Assembly (NCBI RefSeq): GCF_015182285.1
Contig: NZ_PRDM01000002.1
Span: forward strand, 744,001-808,000
Source of the DNA: Flavobacterium hungaricum
Lineage (GTDB): Bacteria > Bacteroidota > Bacteroidia > Flavobacteriales > Flavobacteriaceae
Length of the DNA: 64,000 nt
Reading direction: 5' to 3'
Under the pieces are notes generated by a model. That model was not told where the DNA came from. It saw only the letters and a list, made by a program, of their open reading frames with translations, and did not search any database. Below, piece by piece: positions 1 through 8,556 of this stretch (its first letter is position 1; each line of letters starts with the position of its first letter). The position numbers were made by a program, and so were the translations under genes.

Positions 1-1691
1 TCATCAGGTAAATTATCCTGAGATCCTAAATGAATAGAATCTAAAGGCTTGATACCGCTGATCCAGTTTCCGTCAAGATTGTCGTATTTACCTTGAACAT
101 CACTTTGACGACCAACAAAGTTCCACATTAAATACCTCCAATACATATATCCGAATTGATATTCAAACATAAAAGCGAAGTTATCAATTGTAGCAGGCTT
201 TTCGATAATTAAATAATCACCGTAGCTTTTCAAGAATTTCATGTAGCCTTCGTTGTCAATTTGTTTTTGAGCAAAAGCTTTTCTGAATTCAGAAACAGTC
301 TTTTCAACCTCATTACGTAATTGTGCTGTTGCTTTATTGTACTCCTCTTCATTTAACTGGCTCGGATCAATTCCGTATTTAGCCAAATCATCTTCATAAT
401 TATAGTTCGGATTAATTCTGAATTTTGGAGGATTTGTAAAGTTGATATAGTTTTGAATATGGCCGTTTTCGGTACTCCACATTCTTGGCAAAAACGCTTT
501 CTGATTGTCGTCAGAGTTTTGTTCTGCATTTTTGTAATTATTGGTAATGATGTATTTACCAGTTTTATAATCTCTTTCGTAGTTTGGTTTTTTGTCTAAA
601 TAAGGTGTTTTAGCATCAAGTCCAGCAAAATACTCTGTATACTGAGGTCCGTACAATAAAGGGTTTGCGCCGTATTGTTCACGATTATAATAGGCTAAAA
701 CCTCGGTCGCGTCAGACGGTTTATTTTCGTTAATAACAGTATTGGCATTTGCACGAACAGGTAACATCATCCAGGTTGAGAAACCAATAAGGATAAACAA
801 AATACAAAGGATAATGGTATTGTAAAATATTAAACCTTTTTGTTTGGTGTATTTTAATCCAAAATAAAAGAAAGCAATAAACAACAAAGCCACAAAGATA
901 GTTCCTGAATTAAAAGGAAGTCCCATGTTGTTTACCATAAAAATTTCGGTTTTACCAAAGAACGCCATCGTTAATGGTAATAGCAATATGAAAATAAATA
1001 AAAGAATACCAACAACTACCAAATTGGCAATAATGAAGTTTTTAATGGTAACTTTTTCATAGTGTTTGAAGTAATATAAAAATCCGATAGAAGGGATCGT
1101 TAAAAGAGCCATGAAGTGTACTCCAAAAGAAAGTCCGATTACCAATGAAATAATCAAAAGCCATTTGTTTCCTTTTGGTTTGTCCATGTCTTGTTCCCAA
1201 CGCAGTCCAAGCCAGAAAAGTAATGCGATTAATAAAGAAGCCATTGCATAAACTTCGGCTTCAACAGCATTAAACCAGAAACTATCAGAAAAAGTATAAG
1301 CTAAGGCGCCTACAAAAGAGCTTCCTAAAATAACAATAGAGTTGTTTTGATCAATTTCAGAAAAACGGCCTACAATCTTTTTTAAGATCATAGAAGACGA
1401 CCAAAACATAAATAATATGGTAAATGCGCTAGAAAAAACAGACATCATATTAACCATCAGCGCTACATGTTGTGCGTCTATCGCAAACATTGCAAAGAAT
1501 GCTCCCATCATCTGGTAGAGCGGTGCTCCCGGAGGGTGTCCTACTTCTAGTTTAGCTGCTGTGGCGATATATTCGCCGCAATCCCAAAAGCTCATTGTAG
1601 GTTCAACAGTTAATGTATAAGTGATTAAAGCGATTGCAAATGCAAACCAACCAATAATTGTATTCCATTTATTGAAATTGAATTGTGCCAT
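1..1691 (-). CDS. DUF2723 family membrane protein (partial, C-terminus missing)
   Basis: The frame is open from an ATG at 1691 (protein begins MAQFNFNKWNTIIGW) to the left edge, so about 563 residues are present and the C-terminal part lies outside. The N-terminal half has many hydrophobic segments and the conserved block SFWDCGEYIATAAKLEVGHP near residue 35, which is typical of DUF2723 proteins (glycosyltransferase family 117, multi-membrane proteins of Bacteroidota). The later part is soluble-looking, with many Tyr, Asn and Trp residues. Family knowledge suggests a membrane glycosyltransferase or O-mannosyltransferase-like enzyme; the substrate cannot be told from the sequence. The gene is transcribed away from the tRNA cluster, and no clear promoter box is seen upstream of its start. 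Confidence 0.85.
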   Translation of the reverse strand, partial: MAQFNFNKWNTIIGWFAFAIALITYTLTVEPTMSFWDCGEYIATAAKLEVGHPPGAPLYQMMGAFFAMFAIDAQHVALMVNMMSVFSSAFTILFMFWSSSMILKKIVGRFSEIDQNNSIVILGSSFVGALAYTFSDSFWFNAVEAEVYAMASLLIALLFWLGLRWEQDMDKPKGNKWLLIISLVIGLSFGVHFMALLTIPSIGFLYYFKHYEKVTIKNFIIANLVVVGILLFIFILLLPLTMAFFGKTEIFMVNNMGLPFNSGTIFVALLFIAFFYFGLKYTKQKGLIFYNTIILCILFILIGFSTWMMLPVRANANTVINENKPSDATEVLAYYNREQYGANPLLYGPQYTEYFAGLDAKTPYLDKKPNYERDYKTGKYIITNNYKNAEQNSDDNQKAFLPRMWSTENGHIQNYINFTNPPKFRINPNYNYEDDLAKYGIDPSQLNEEEYNKATAQLRNEVEKTVSEFRKAFAQKQIDNEGYMKFLKSYGDYLIIEKPATIDNFAFMFEYQFGYMYWRYLMWNFVGRQSDVQGKYDNLDGNWISGIKPLDSIHLGSQDNLPD

Positions 1692-1885
1692 ATTTAGGTG
1701 TTAAAAATTTGAATATTTTCGATTCTACAAAGAAAATGTTTTTTTATGTAAAGAAACGACCATTAACATAAAATTCTAAAAAACTATCTGCAAAAAGTAA
1801 TGTGTTGTTTATGAGGTGTTTTGGTTGATAGCGGAGTTTTTTAAGTAAAAAAGAACAAAAAAAATGTTTTTTTTTGGCCAAAAAG

Positions 1886-1916
1886 TTTGCACAAACTAAA
1901 TAAAGCTTTAAATTTG
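1886..1916 (+). promoter_or_regulatory. Promoter of tRNA-Gln copy 1
   Basis: TTTG at 1886-1889 and TAAATTTG at 1909-1916, separated by 19 nt, match exactly the Bacteroidota sigma-A consensus TTTG-N17-23-TANNTTTG. The tRNA starts 21 nt after the -7 box. Confidence 0.9.
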
Positions 1917-1936
1917 CACTCGCTTAACAGCACTGC

Positions 1937-2007
1937 TGGTCTATGGTGTAATGGTAACACAACTGTTTTTGGTGCAGTCTTTCTAGGTTCGAGTCCTAGT
2001 AGACCAA
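1937..2007 (+). tRNA. tRNA-Gln (anticodon TTG), copy 1
   Basis: The 71-nt cloverleaf has the acceptor stem TGGTCTA paired with TAGACCA, a T-arm AGGTTCGAGTCCT, and anticodon stem ACTGT/GCAGT around the loop TTTTGGT, giving anticodon TTG (reads CAA). The discriminator base is A2007 and the 3' CCA is not encoded. It lies in its own small transcription unit between a consensus promoter and a terminator. It is identical in sequence to the copy at 2115-2185. Confidence 0.95.
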
Positions 2008-2010
2008 CAT

Positions 2011-2040
2011 AAAGCCTCTCAGAAATGAGAGGCTTTTTTT
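2011..2040 (+). terminator. Terminator after tRNA-Gln copy 1
   Basis: Inverted repeat AAAGCCTCTC/GAGAGGCTTT around the loop AGAAAT, followed by a T run. It separates the two tRNA units, so each is probably transcribed alone. Confidence 0.9.
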
Positions 2041-2063
2041 ATGCAAAAAACTTTCCTTAAAAA

Positions 2064-2094
2064 TTTGCATAACTAAAATAAAGTTCTAATTTTG
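2064..2094 (+). promoter_or_regulatory. Promoter of tRNA-Gln copy 2
   Basis: TTTG at 2064-2067 and TAATTTTG at 2087-2094 with a 19-nt spacer. The spacing and placement equal those of copy 1, shifted by 178 bp, although several spacer bases differ. Confidence 0.88.
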
Positions 2095-2114
2095 CACCCG
2101 CTTAACAGCACTGC

Positions 2115-2185
2115 TGGTCTATGGTGTAATGGTAACACAACTGTTTTTGGTGCAGTCTTTCTAGGTTCGAGTCCTAGTAGACCAA
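2115..2185 (+). tRNA. tRNA-Gln (anticodon TTG), copy 2
   Basis: Same 71-nt sequence as the gene at 1937-2007, with anticodon TTG, no encoded CCA, its own promoter and its own terminator. The unit is a tandem duplicate with a period of 178 bp. Confidence 0.95.
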
Positions 2186-2188
2186 CAT

Positions 2189-2218
2189 AAAGCCTCTCAG
2201 AAATGAGAGGCTTTTTTT
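2189..2218 (+). terminator. Terminator after tRNA-Gln copy 2
   Basis: Same hairpin as at 2011-2040 (AAAGCCTCTC/GAGAGGCTTT, then a T run). Confidence 0.9.
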
Positions 2219-2333
2219 ATGGCTGAACTTTTTAAATTCCAAACTTAGGAATTCTAAATTCAAATTCTTTTAGCATCAACAGTTGCTGATGTCTCTCAAA
2301 CTTAATCATAAGGCGTAAAGTTTTATTTACTCG

Positions 2334-2362
2334 TTTATATTAACTCAGAATTCTTACATTAG
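2334..2362 (+). promoter_or_regulatory. Possible promoter of the DUF2339 gene
   Basis: TTTA at 2334-2337 and TACATTAG at 2355-2362 with a 17-nt spacer, one mismatch in each box. It would leave a leader of only about 12 nt before the ATG at 2381. Confidence 0.4.
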
Positions 2363-2380
2363 CCGTTCAAAAAATAAACT

Positions 2381-5300
2381 ATGGAGAATTTTTTCCTTTT
2401 TGGAATGCTGATAGGTATTGTTGTTTTGTTTAATAATTTTTCGAAATTAAAACATGAAAATGAGTATCTAGAATCGCTTTTTAAAAAAAATAAAGCTGAT
2501 TTTGATTCTTTGAAAAAAGAAATTGAGGAAATCAAAAAACAAATAGCACAACCCGATTTTGCTGCAGAAAAGATCATTTCTCAAATTGATCAAATTGGAA
2601 TCGTCTCAGAATCCATAGAAGAAGCTGTTCCAATTGTTCCGCCAGCTGTAAGTGTTGTTGATTATTCTGTACAGGAAGAAAAAAATACGATCGAGGAACC
2701 TGTTGAGAAATCTGTTTTTAGTTTTGAAGCACAAACAAATCCTGTATTAGAGAAGGGAAATGTCGAAGAAAAAGAAGCAGAAGAGGTGGCTGCTTATGTT
2801 GAAAAAGAACCTGTTCGTGAAGAAGTAGTAATTTCTGAGCCTGTAGTTAAGGAAGAAGAAGTGTTCATAGAAAGTGCTTTTTCTATTTTAATGAAAAAGC
2901 TGGAACAGCAGTTTATTGAAAATTGGACTGGAATTTTAGGAACTGCCATCATGGTTTTAGGAATTGGTTACTTGAGTATTTATACTGCATTGAAGGTTTC
3001 GCCGATGTTCAGAATATTGATTCTATGGCTTTATGCTGGGATTTTAGGAGGTTCGTATTTTTTCTTGAAGAAAAAAGAAAAATGGTTTAAAACCGGGCTT
3101 TGGCTTCGCAGTGCTGGCGCGAGTTTGTTTTTGTTTGGCTGTTTTGGCGCTTCGCAGATTCCGGCGCTCACCTTTATCAATAATATTCCTCTTGCTTATT
3201 CGCTCATCGGAGTCGGAATTGCGATCAATTTATATGTGGGTTATATCATCAAACAGCAAACCTTTTTATCGCTTCACGTCATTTTAAGTTTCTTGATTTT
3301 GTGCGTGATTCCAGAAAAACTTTTAATTACATTTTTACTTGCGTCATTAACAGCTACGGCCGGAATTGTATTGTCTTATAAAGAAAAGTGGGAATATCAT
3401 TTATTGATCGTAATTACGAGTTTTATCATATTTGATATTTGGTTTACGCAGGGAAGCAGTGTTTTGAGTCTTTCTCAAAATATTTTTGCCATACTAGGTA
3501 TTGTTTTGGTTTCTCTAAGCTGTATGGTTATGCAGTATAGAAATATTTATGCTAATACTCATTTTGACCGAATTGCTTTTGCAACGCATCTGATTAACTG
3601 GGTTTTATTTGCGTCGGGTTTAATTTTGCATTCTACTGGAAGCAAAATCAAAATATTTGTTTTGTTTACTGCAGGAATTCTTTGTCTTTTTGCGGCTCTT
3701 TTTGCGAGAAAGAAAAAGATTTTCTGGCTTTATAATCTTGACGGAATGGTTTCGTTTTTGCTTTTTGCATTAAGTATCGTTATGCTTAATGATTGGAAAG
3801 TGGGTTATGATATAATTGTTTGTGCATTGTACTCTTTGGTTCTGGTTTGTTTGTTTATTGTTTACAAAGGCGGTGAAACCTTACTGCATAAAATATTTTT
3901 AGGGATTAATCATATTTCGTCTTTGTTTGCTTTTGTCTTTTTTGCGTCTCATATCAATCCTTTTTTAGAACAGACTTATATCACAAACTCTTTTGCGACT
4001 TTGCTTGTAATGGTATTTATGACGTTGTTTATTCCTGTTTTTTGTTCTGTAAAAAAAGAGTTTTCGGAGATTGATGCTTTGGTTATCAAAAAAGATTTAA
4101 GCTTGAACGGAATTTTCTCGATCCTGTTTACAATATTGTTTTTTGTAAGCTGGTATCATGTCATCATCGTTTCGTTTTATTTTCCTCTTTTGTTTTTTGC
4201 TTTATTGTGGTGTGCTTTACGATTCAAATTCAAAACAAATACTTTTGATTTTGGAAGATTCGTTTTTTTACTCCTGACTATTGTAGCAGGGGTAATCTTG
4301 GTGCTTACAGAGCCAAAATCCAATTTAGATATCGCCCTGGCTATCGGAATTGTTTCTGTAATTGCGTTAAACTGGTTTGTGAAATTATTTTATACAAATG
4401 ATTCTATTGTCAAAACTATTGGTATTGTTGGTGTAAATGCGCTTTTAGTGTCTCTTTTATATAAATATGTAACGCCTTATGCAATTATTCAGATTTTCGG
4501 ATTGTTTGCGACAGCTTTATTTAATCATGAATTTTTATGGATTCAGTTTAAACGAAAAGCACTTACTGTTGAAAACCAGGTTTTACTCTATGTTTTTTAC
4601 TTCGCTTTTGTGTTGTCTGGAAGTTTGCTGTTTTTATACAACGTCCAATTTTTAAGTAATATAGAAATAGCATTTGTTGCTGTTGGGATTTCTGTGATCG
4701 AAGCGTATGTTTTATTTGCGGATAAAATCAGAAACAAATCAAATGAGGCAATTTCTGGATGGAAGAATTTCAGTGTTTTAAATTCTGATTTTATTCTCTT
4801 TAATGCCTTGGTGTTTGGATTTTCATGTATTCAAATTGAATATATTCCGGTTTATTTAGGAGTTTTAGCAATAATGACTTTTTGGATCTTTGAAAAAATT
4901 GAAAGAATCAAACGTTACAATATTTATTCTTTTGTTTTGTTAATGGGGACATTGGTTCTAACGATTTATCTAGCAGTTTACGGGCTCGATACGGTTAATG
5001 ATAATGTGCTTTACGCTACGCAGGTATTGAGTATTTTATTGTCTTTTGTTTACGGCTATCTTCAAAACAAAAGCAAAAGAGAGGGAGGGGATATGTTTAG
5101 TACTGTTTTGCCGGTTAATCAGAACTTGTGGGTTATTGTCTTGTTATTTGTTCAAGTAGAATTAATGTATTTAGCGCCGGTATTTATGCTTCTGGCTGTC
5201 CTAAATTTTGTTTTGATTTTGTATAAAAAGATAAAACTTCCAGAAGAATCGGTATTGGCAATTAGCCTTCTGTCAATTTTGATCTCTGTTTTTTATAGTT

Positions 5301-6028
5301 TAAAAGGAATGAATGATTTTGCTGTACTAGACTGGATTCTGCAGCTTTCTAGTATAGTTTTTTTAATTGTTTTAGTGCTTCTGATTAATAAAAAAGAGTT
5401 TGTCAAATCAATAAATATTGACTATCAGATTGTAATAAACATTTGGCTTTCGATCATTATGTTTTCGCAGTTAGAGCACAAATGGCTTCCAGTATTTTGG
5501 GCTGTTACCGCTATACTAAATCTTTGTCTGTATTGTAAAAAAATCGGGAATAAGAAAGAGATCAGTATTGTGTATTATCTGCTGGCCAATTTTCATTTAG
5601 CTTTTATCAGCTTTACTTATTACGAATCTAAATTTGAATTTGTTTATCTGATTATTTTCGCCTTGCTGGCCTTGTATATTTTTATCATTTACAAATACAT
5701 CGAAGACTTTAAATTAAAAAACAGTATTATCATTTACCCTGCTACTTTTAGTATCGGATTGTTTTTATATCTCTCATTTGATAAAGGTATCTTAACCTTC
5801 TTTTGGATTTTAGAATCTCTGGGGTTACTGATACTCGGAATTGTTTTAAAAGAAAAATATTTCCGTTATGTTTCCTTATCGTTAGTAGGTGTCTGTGTAA
5901 TACGTTTAATGTTCTTCGATTTGTCAAACGCAGATTTCTTAATCAGGGCTATGGTTTTATTAGGTGTGGGAGTAGTTCTTTTGGTAATGAATACTTTGTT
6001 CAAAAAGTACAAGGAAAGATTTGATTAA
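2381..6028 (+). CDS. DUF2339 family large multi-spanning membrane protein
   Basis: The 1215-residue protein starts with a hydrophobic anchor (residues 1-20). A Lys/Glu-rich coiled-coil-like stretch follows (about 22-60), then a long Pro/Glu/Val-rich acidic linker (about 60-160), and from about residue 185 to the end some two to three dozen hydrophobic segments in succession. This layout (N-terminal anchor, charged linker, very many membrane spans) is that of DUF2339, a predicted membrane protein of unknown function. It stands alone between the tRNA cluster and a convergent AraC gene. No catalytic motif could be recognised. Family assignment rests on architecture rather than on a diagnostic motif. 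Confidence 0.75.
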   Translation: MENFFLFGMLIGIVVLFNNFSKLKHENEYLESLFKKNKADFDSLKKEIEEIKKQIAQPDFAAEKIISQIDQIGIVSESIEEAVPIVPPAVSVVDYSVQEEKNTIEEPVEKSVFSFEAQTNPVLEKGNVEEKEAEEVAAYVEKEPVREEVVISEPVVKEEEVFIESAFSILMKKLEQQFIENWTGILGTAIMVLGIGYLSIYTALKVSPMFRILILWLYAGILGGSYFFLKKKEKWFKTGLWLRSAGASLFLFGCFGASQIPALTFINNIPLAYSLIGVGIAINLYVGYIIKQQTFLSLHVILSFLILCVIPEKLLITFLLASLTATAGIVLSYKEKWEYHLLIVITSFIIFDIWFTQGSSVLSLSQNIFAILGIVLVSLSCMVMQYRNIYANTHFDRIAFATHLINWVLFASGLILHSTGSKIKIFVLFTAGILCLFAALFARKKKIFWLYNLDGMVSFLLFALSIVMLNDWKVGYDIIVCALYSLVLVCLFIVYKGGETLLHKIFLGINHISSLFAFVFFASHINPFLEQTYITNSFATLLVMVFMTLFIPVFCSVKKEFSEIDALVIKKDLSLNGIFSILFTILFFVSWYHVIIVSFYFPLLFFALLWCALRFKFKTNTFDFGRFVFLLLTIVAGVILVLTEPKSNLDIALAIGIVSVIALNWFVKLFYTNDSIVKTIGIVGVNALLVSLLYKYVTPYAIIQIFGLFATALFNHEFLWIQFKRKALTVENQVLLYVFYFAFVLSGSLLFLYNVQFLSNIEIAFVAVGISVIEAYVLFADKIRNKSNEAISGWKNFSVLNSDFILFNALVFGFSCIQIEYIPVYLGVLAIMTFWIFEKIERIKRYNIYSFVLLMGTLVLTIYLAVYGLDTVNDNVLYATQVLSILLSFVYGYLQNKSKREGGDMFSTVLPVNQNLWVIVLLFVQVELMYLAPVFMLLAVLNFVLILYKKIKLPEESVLAISLLSILISVFYSLKGMNDFAVLDWILQLSSIVFLIVLVLLINKKEFVKSINIDYQIVINIWLSIIMFSQLEHKWLPVFWAVTAILNLCLYCKKIGNKKEISIVYYLLANFHLAFISFTYYESKFEFVYLIIFALLALYIFIIYKYIEDFKLKNSIIIYPATFSIGLFLYLSFDKGILTFFWILESLGLLILGIVLKEKYFRYVSLSLVGVCVIRLMFFDLSNADFLIRAMVLLGVGVVLLVMNTLFKKYKERFD

Positions 6029-6050
6029 AAAAAATAGATTTTTCATCCAA

Positions 6051-6088
6051 AAAAAGCTCAATTCATTATTTTGAATTGAGCTTTTTTT
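6051..6088. terminator. Bidirectional terminator between DUF2339 and AraC genes
   Basis: A-rich tract, inverted repeat AGCTCAATTCA (6055-6065) with TGAATTGAGCT (6072-6082), then a T tract. It can serve both convergent genes. Confidence 0.85.
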
Positions 6089-6099
6089 AAAATTTAAAT

Positions 6100-6903
6100 T
6101 CAAAGTGAAGAAGGAACGATTCCGAATTTCTTTTTGAATGAAAATGAAAAGTGTGATAAATCTTCGAATCCGACATCGATATAAACTTCAGACGGTGTTT
6201 TTCCTTTTTCTTTAATTAAATAATAAGCTTCCTGAAGTCTTTTGTTTAAAAGCCAATGTCCTGGCGATTCCTGAAAAATTTTCTGAAAATCCCTCTTAAA
6301 TGTAGCAAGACTTCTTCCTGTTAAATAAGCAAAACGATTTAGGTGTACGTTAAAATGAAAATTCTTGTTCATAAAAGCTTCTAGGTCAATTTTCCCGGGA
6401 TCATTAAAGTCAAATAAAATATCTTTTAGTTCTGGATTGACTTTAAGTAATAAGAGTACAGCTTCTTTTATTTTTAAATTAAAAAGAACTTCGTTGTCTT
6501 TTTGCTCTACTTCAAGATAAGATTGTAGTGAAGTCATAAAAGAATGGTATAATGGATGGGGTTTTAAGCTGAACATGGCGTCACCCTGAATTTTCTTTTC
6601 GCTTACAATATTGTATTCGTTGCTTATTTCCCGAAGGATTTCCTGATCCAAAAACAAAGAAATGGTTTTGAATTCGCCTCCTTCAGGTGGAATTTTTACA
6701 AATTTTGCTAAATGATTTCTTCGGCTGAAACGGTATTCACCTGCTTTTAAGGTTTTTGTCGTTCTGCCGTCAGAGACGATCATTTCTCCTGCTATTTGAT
6801 AGCTGAAAACATGTTCGGGAATAAAGTTTTCTCCTTCACGGCTTCTAGCGTAATAGCAGGAATATAATATTTGTGGTTTCGAATTGGTTTTTGCTGCTGC
6901 CAT
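6100..6903 (-). CDS. AraC family transcriptional regulator
   Basis: 267 residues. The C-terminal 90 residues form the two helix-turn-helix units of AraC/XylS regulators: the first around FAYLTGRSLATFKRDFQKIF, the second around PSEVYIDVGFEDLSHFSFSF followed by KKFGIVPS. The N-terminal part (about 1-160) looks like a cupin-type sensor domain. The protein ends soon after the second helix, near the usual family end. The gene lies 65 bp downstream of the aldehyde dehydrogenase on the same strand, but a strong hairpin separates them. The effector is unknown, and regulation of the neighbouring dehydrogenase is only an inference from position. Confidence 0.85.
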   Translation of the reverse strand: MAAAKTNSKPQILYSCYYARSREGENFIPEHVFSYQIAGEMIVSDGRTTKTLKAGEYRFSRRNHLAKFVKIPPEGGEFKTISLFLDQEILREISNEYNIVSEKKIQGDAMFSLKPHPLYHSFMTSLQSYLEVEQKDNEVLFNLKIKEAVLLLLKVNPELKDILFDFNDPGKIDLEAFMNKNFHFNVHLNRFAYLTGRSLATFKRDFQKIFQESPGHWLLNKRLQEAYYLIKEKGKTPSEVYIDVGFEDLSHFSFSFKKKFGIVPSSL

Positions 6904-6910
6904 ATGGGTA

Positions 6911-6955
6911 AAATTACAAAAAGATGCAGAAAGTTTTATGTGTAAACTTTCTGCA
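6911..6955 (-). terminator. Hairpin terminator after the aldehyde dehydrogenase gene
   Basis: A perfect 12-bp inverted repeat (TGCAGAAAGTTT at 6925-6936 with AAACTTTCTGCA at 6944-6955, 7-nt loop). Read on the minus strand it is followed by TCTTTTTG, as in an intrinsic terminator. It sits in the 65-bp gap before the AraC gene. Confidence 0.65.
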
Positions 6956-6968
6956 CCTCTTATTTTTA

Positions 6969-8384
6969 TTATCTGATAAGTGCTCTGGGTTCTAGGTAAG
7001 CTTCAAAACCTAAAATTCCAAATTCACGTCCGATTCCAGATTGTTTAAAACCTCCAAACGGCGCTAAAGGATCATGGTTTATAGTGTTGATTTGAACGCG
7101 TCCGGCATTGATTTGTGAGGCAATTTTGTGGGCTCTGTCTTCGTTTGCGGAACTTACATAAGCCTGAAGTCCGTATGTTGTATCGTTTGCAATTGCAACA
7201 GCTTCTTCCTCTGATTTGTAGGTTATAATGCTTAAAACAGGGCCAAATATTTCTTCACGGGCAATTTTCATTTGATTGTGTACATTTGTAAAAATGGTAG
7301 GTTTTACAAAATTTCCATTTTCTAAGCCTTCAGGTTTTCCTAGTCCGCCGACTAGAATTGCCGCGCCTTCATTAATTCCTGATTGAATGTAGTTTTGAAC
7401 ACGATCGTATTGTTTTTGACTGACCAACGGACCGACCACAGTATTTTTGTTTTTCGGATCACCGACAGTAAAATTTGGAGCAATATTTAAAATTAGATTT
7501 TTTACTTCCTTTAATTTGTTTTCTGGGACCAACAATCTTGTTCCGGCAATGCAGGCTTGTCCGTTGTTCATAAACGCCGCGCTAAGTGCCATCGGAATTG
7601 CTTTAGATAAATCAGCATCATCAAGAATAATATTTGGAGATTTTCCGCCCAATTCAAGAGTCACTCTTTTCATTGTATCGACCGCTTTTTTTGCGATCAT
7701 TTTTCCAACGGCAGTTGAACCTGTAAACGAAATCTTGGCTATATGGGGGTTACTGCTGATTTCTGCTCCAACCACATCTCCCAAACCATTGACAATATTG
7801 TAAACGCCTTTAGGCAGACCTGCTTCGTGAAAACATGCTGCGATGAGCTCTGTTTGCTGTGCGCTCATTTCGCTTGGTTTTATTACAGCCGTACAGCCTG
7901 CTGCGATAACATTCGCTAGTTTGCCGCAGATAAAGCCATTGCTGGAATTCCACGGAATTATAATTCCGACCACTCCAACCGGTGCCATTTGAACCTCAGA
8001 AATCCCCATTGTTTTGGTGAAAGAGTACTCGTGAAGAATTTGAATTGCTGAATCAAAACTTTTCAGCATGTATTCAAAACTTGTTGCAGCAAACAGGTAG
8101 GTTCCTCCGTATTCTTCTATCATAATGTCAATAAAGTCTTGTTTTCTTTTTTCGATAGAAGTTTTTAAATTTTGCAAGTACACAATTCTTTCTTCTGTGC
8201 TCGTTTGAGAGAAACTTTTGAAAGCTTCTTTCGCTGCTTCGATCGCATCAACCGCGTCTTCGGTATTTCCTAAACGAACCTGTCCCAGCTTTTGGTTTGT
8301 TGTTGGGCTTATTAAATCAAAGTATTCCGTTCCTTTTGGTGTTACAAATGCTCCGTTAATGTAAATTTTGTCAATTGTTTTCAT
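6969..8384 (-). CDS. NAD(P)-dependent aldehyde dehydrogenase
   Basis: 471 residues, the usual length for the ALDH superfamily. Visible family motifs are PWN with the oxyanion Asn at 146, the cofactor loop FTGSTAVG (220-227), LELGGKSP with the general base Glu244, and NNGQACIAG with the catalytic Cys278. EIFGPVLS and PFGGFKQSG follow near the C-terminus. It should oxidise an aldehyde to the carboxylic acid in the cytoplasm; the substrate cannot be deduced. The gene is upstream of an AraC regulator on the same strand, with a likely terminator between. The N-terminus MKTIDKIYINGAF fits the family start. Confidence 0.93.
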   Translation of the reverse strand: MKTIDKIYINGAFVTPKGTEYFDLISPTTNQKLGQVRLGNTEDAVDAIEAAKEAFKSFSQTSTEERIVYLQNLKTSIEKRKQDFIDIMIEEYGGTYLFAATSFEYMLKSFDSAIQILHEYSFTKTMGISEVQMAPVGVVGIIIPWNSSNGFICGKLANVIAAGCTAVIKPSEMSAQQTELIAACFHEAGLPKGVYNIVNGLGDVVGAEISSNPHIAKISFTGSTAVGKMIAKKAVDTMKRVTLELGGKSPNIILDDADLSKAIPMALSAAFMNNGQACIAGTRLLVPENKLKEVKNLILNIAPNFTVGDPKNKNTVVGPLVSQKQYDRVQNYIQSGINEGAAILVGGLGKPEGLENGNFVKPTIFTNVHNQMKIAREEIFGPVLSIITYKSEEEAVAIANDTTYGLQAYVSSANEDRAHKIASQINAGRVQINTINHDPLAPFGGFKQSGIGREFGILGFEAYLEPRALIR

Positions 8385-8501
8385 GATTTTTTTTATTATG
8401 AATTTTATTTGACAAAGTTCAGGATTAAGTACGGTGTCGACTTTGTTAGAAAGCTCAACTTAACTTTGTTTAAGAGCTCATAAAAAAAGTGTTTTGTAAT
8501 A

Positions 8502-8530
8502 AAAAAGCCTTTCCGAAGAAAGGCTTTTTA
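8502..8530 (-). terminator. Terminator of the universal stress protein gene
   Basis: AAAAAGCCTTTC-CGAA-GAAAGGCTTTTT, a 12-bp stem with a tetraloop. Read on the minus strand it ends in a U tract just past the stop codon at 8557. Confidence 0.85.
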
Positions 8531-8556
8531 GATCTCAATATGATTTTTGGTTTGTT

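Larger units (their letters stand above)
1886..2222 (+). repeat. Tandem duplication of a tRNA-Gln transcription unit
   Basis: Two units of about 160 bp (roughly 1886-2044 and 2064-2222) repeat with a 178-bp period. The tRNA and terminator parts are identical. The promoter spacers have diverged at several positions, which suggests the duplication is old or that selection keeps only the functional parts. Confidence 0.9.

Noticed and set aside
1937..2185. tRNA pair as an integration site for a mobile element
   Set aside because: No integrase, no attachment repeat beyond the tandem unit and no foreign genes flank it.
5803..6024. 73-residue frame inside the DUF2339 gene end
   Set aside because: Out-of-frame shadow of a well-supported gene.
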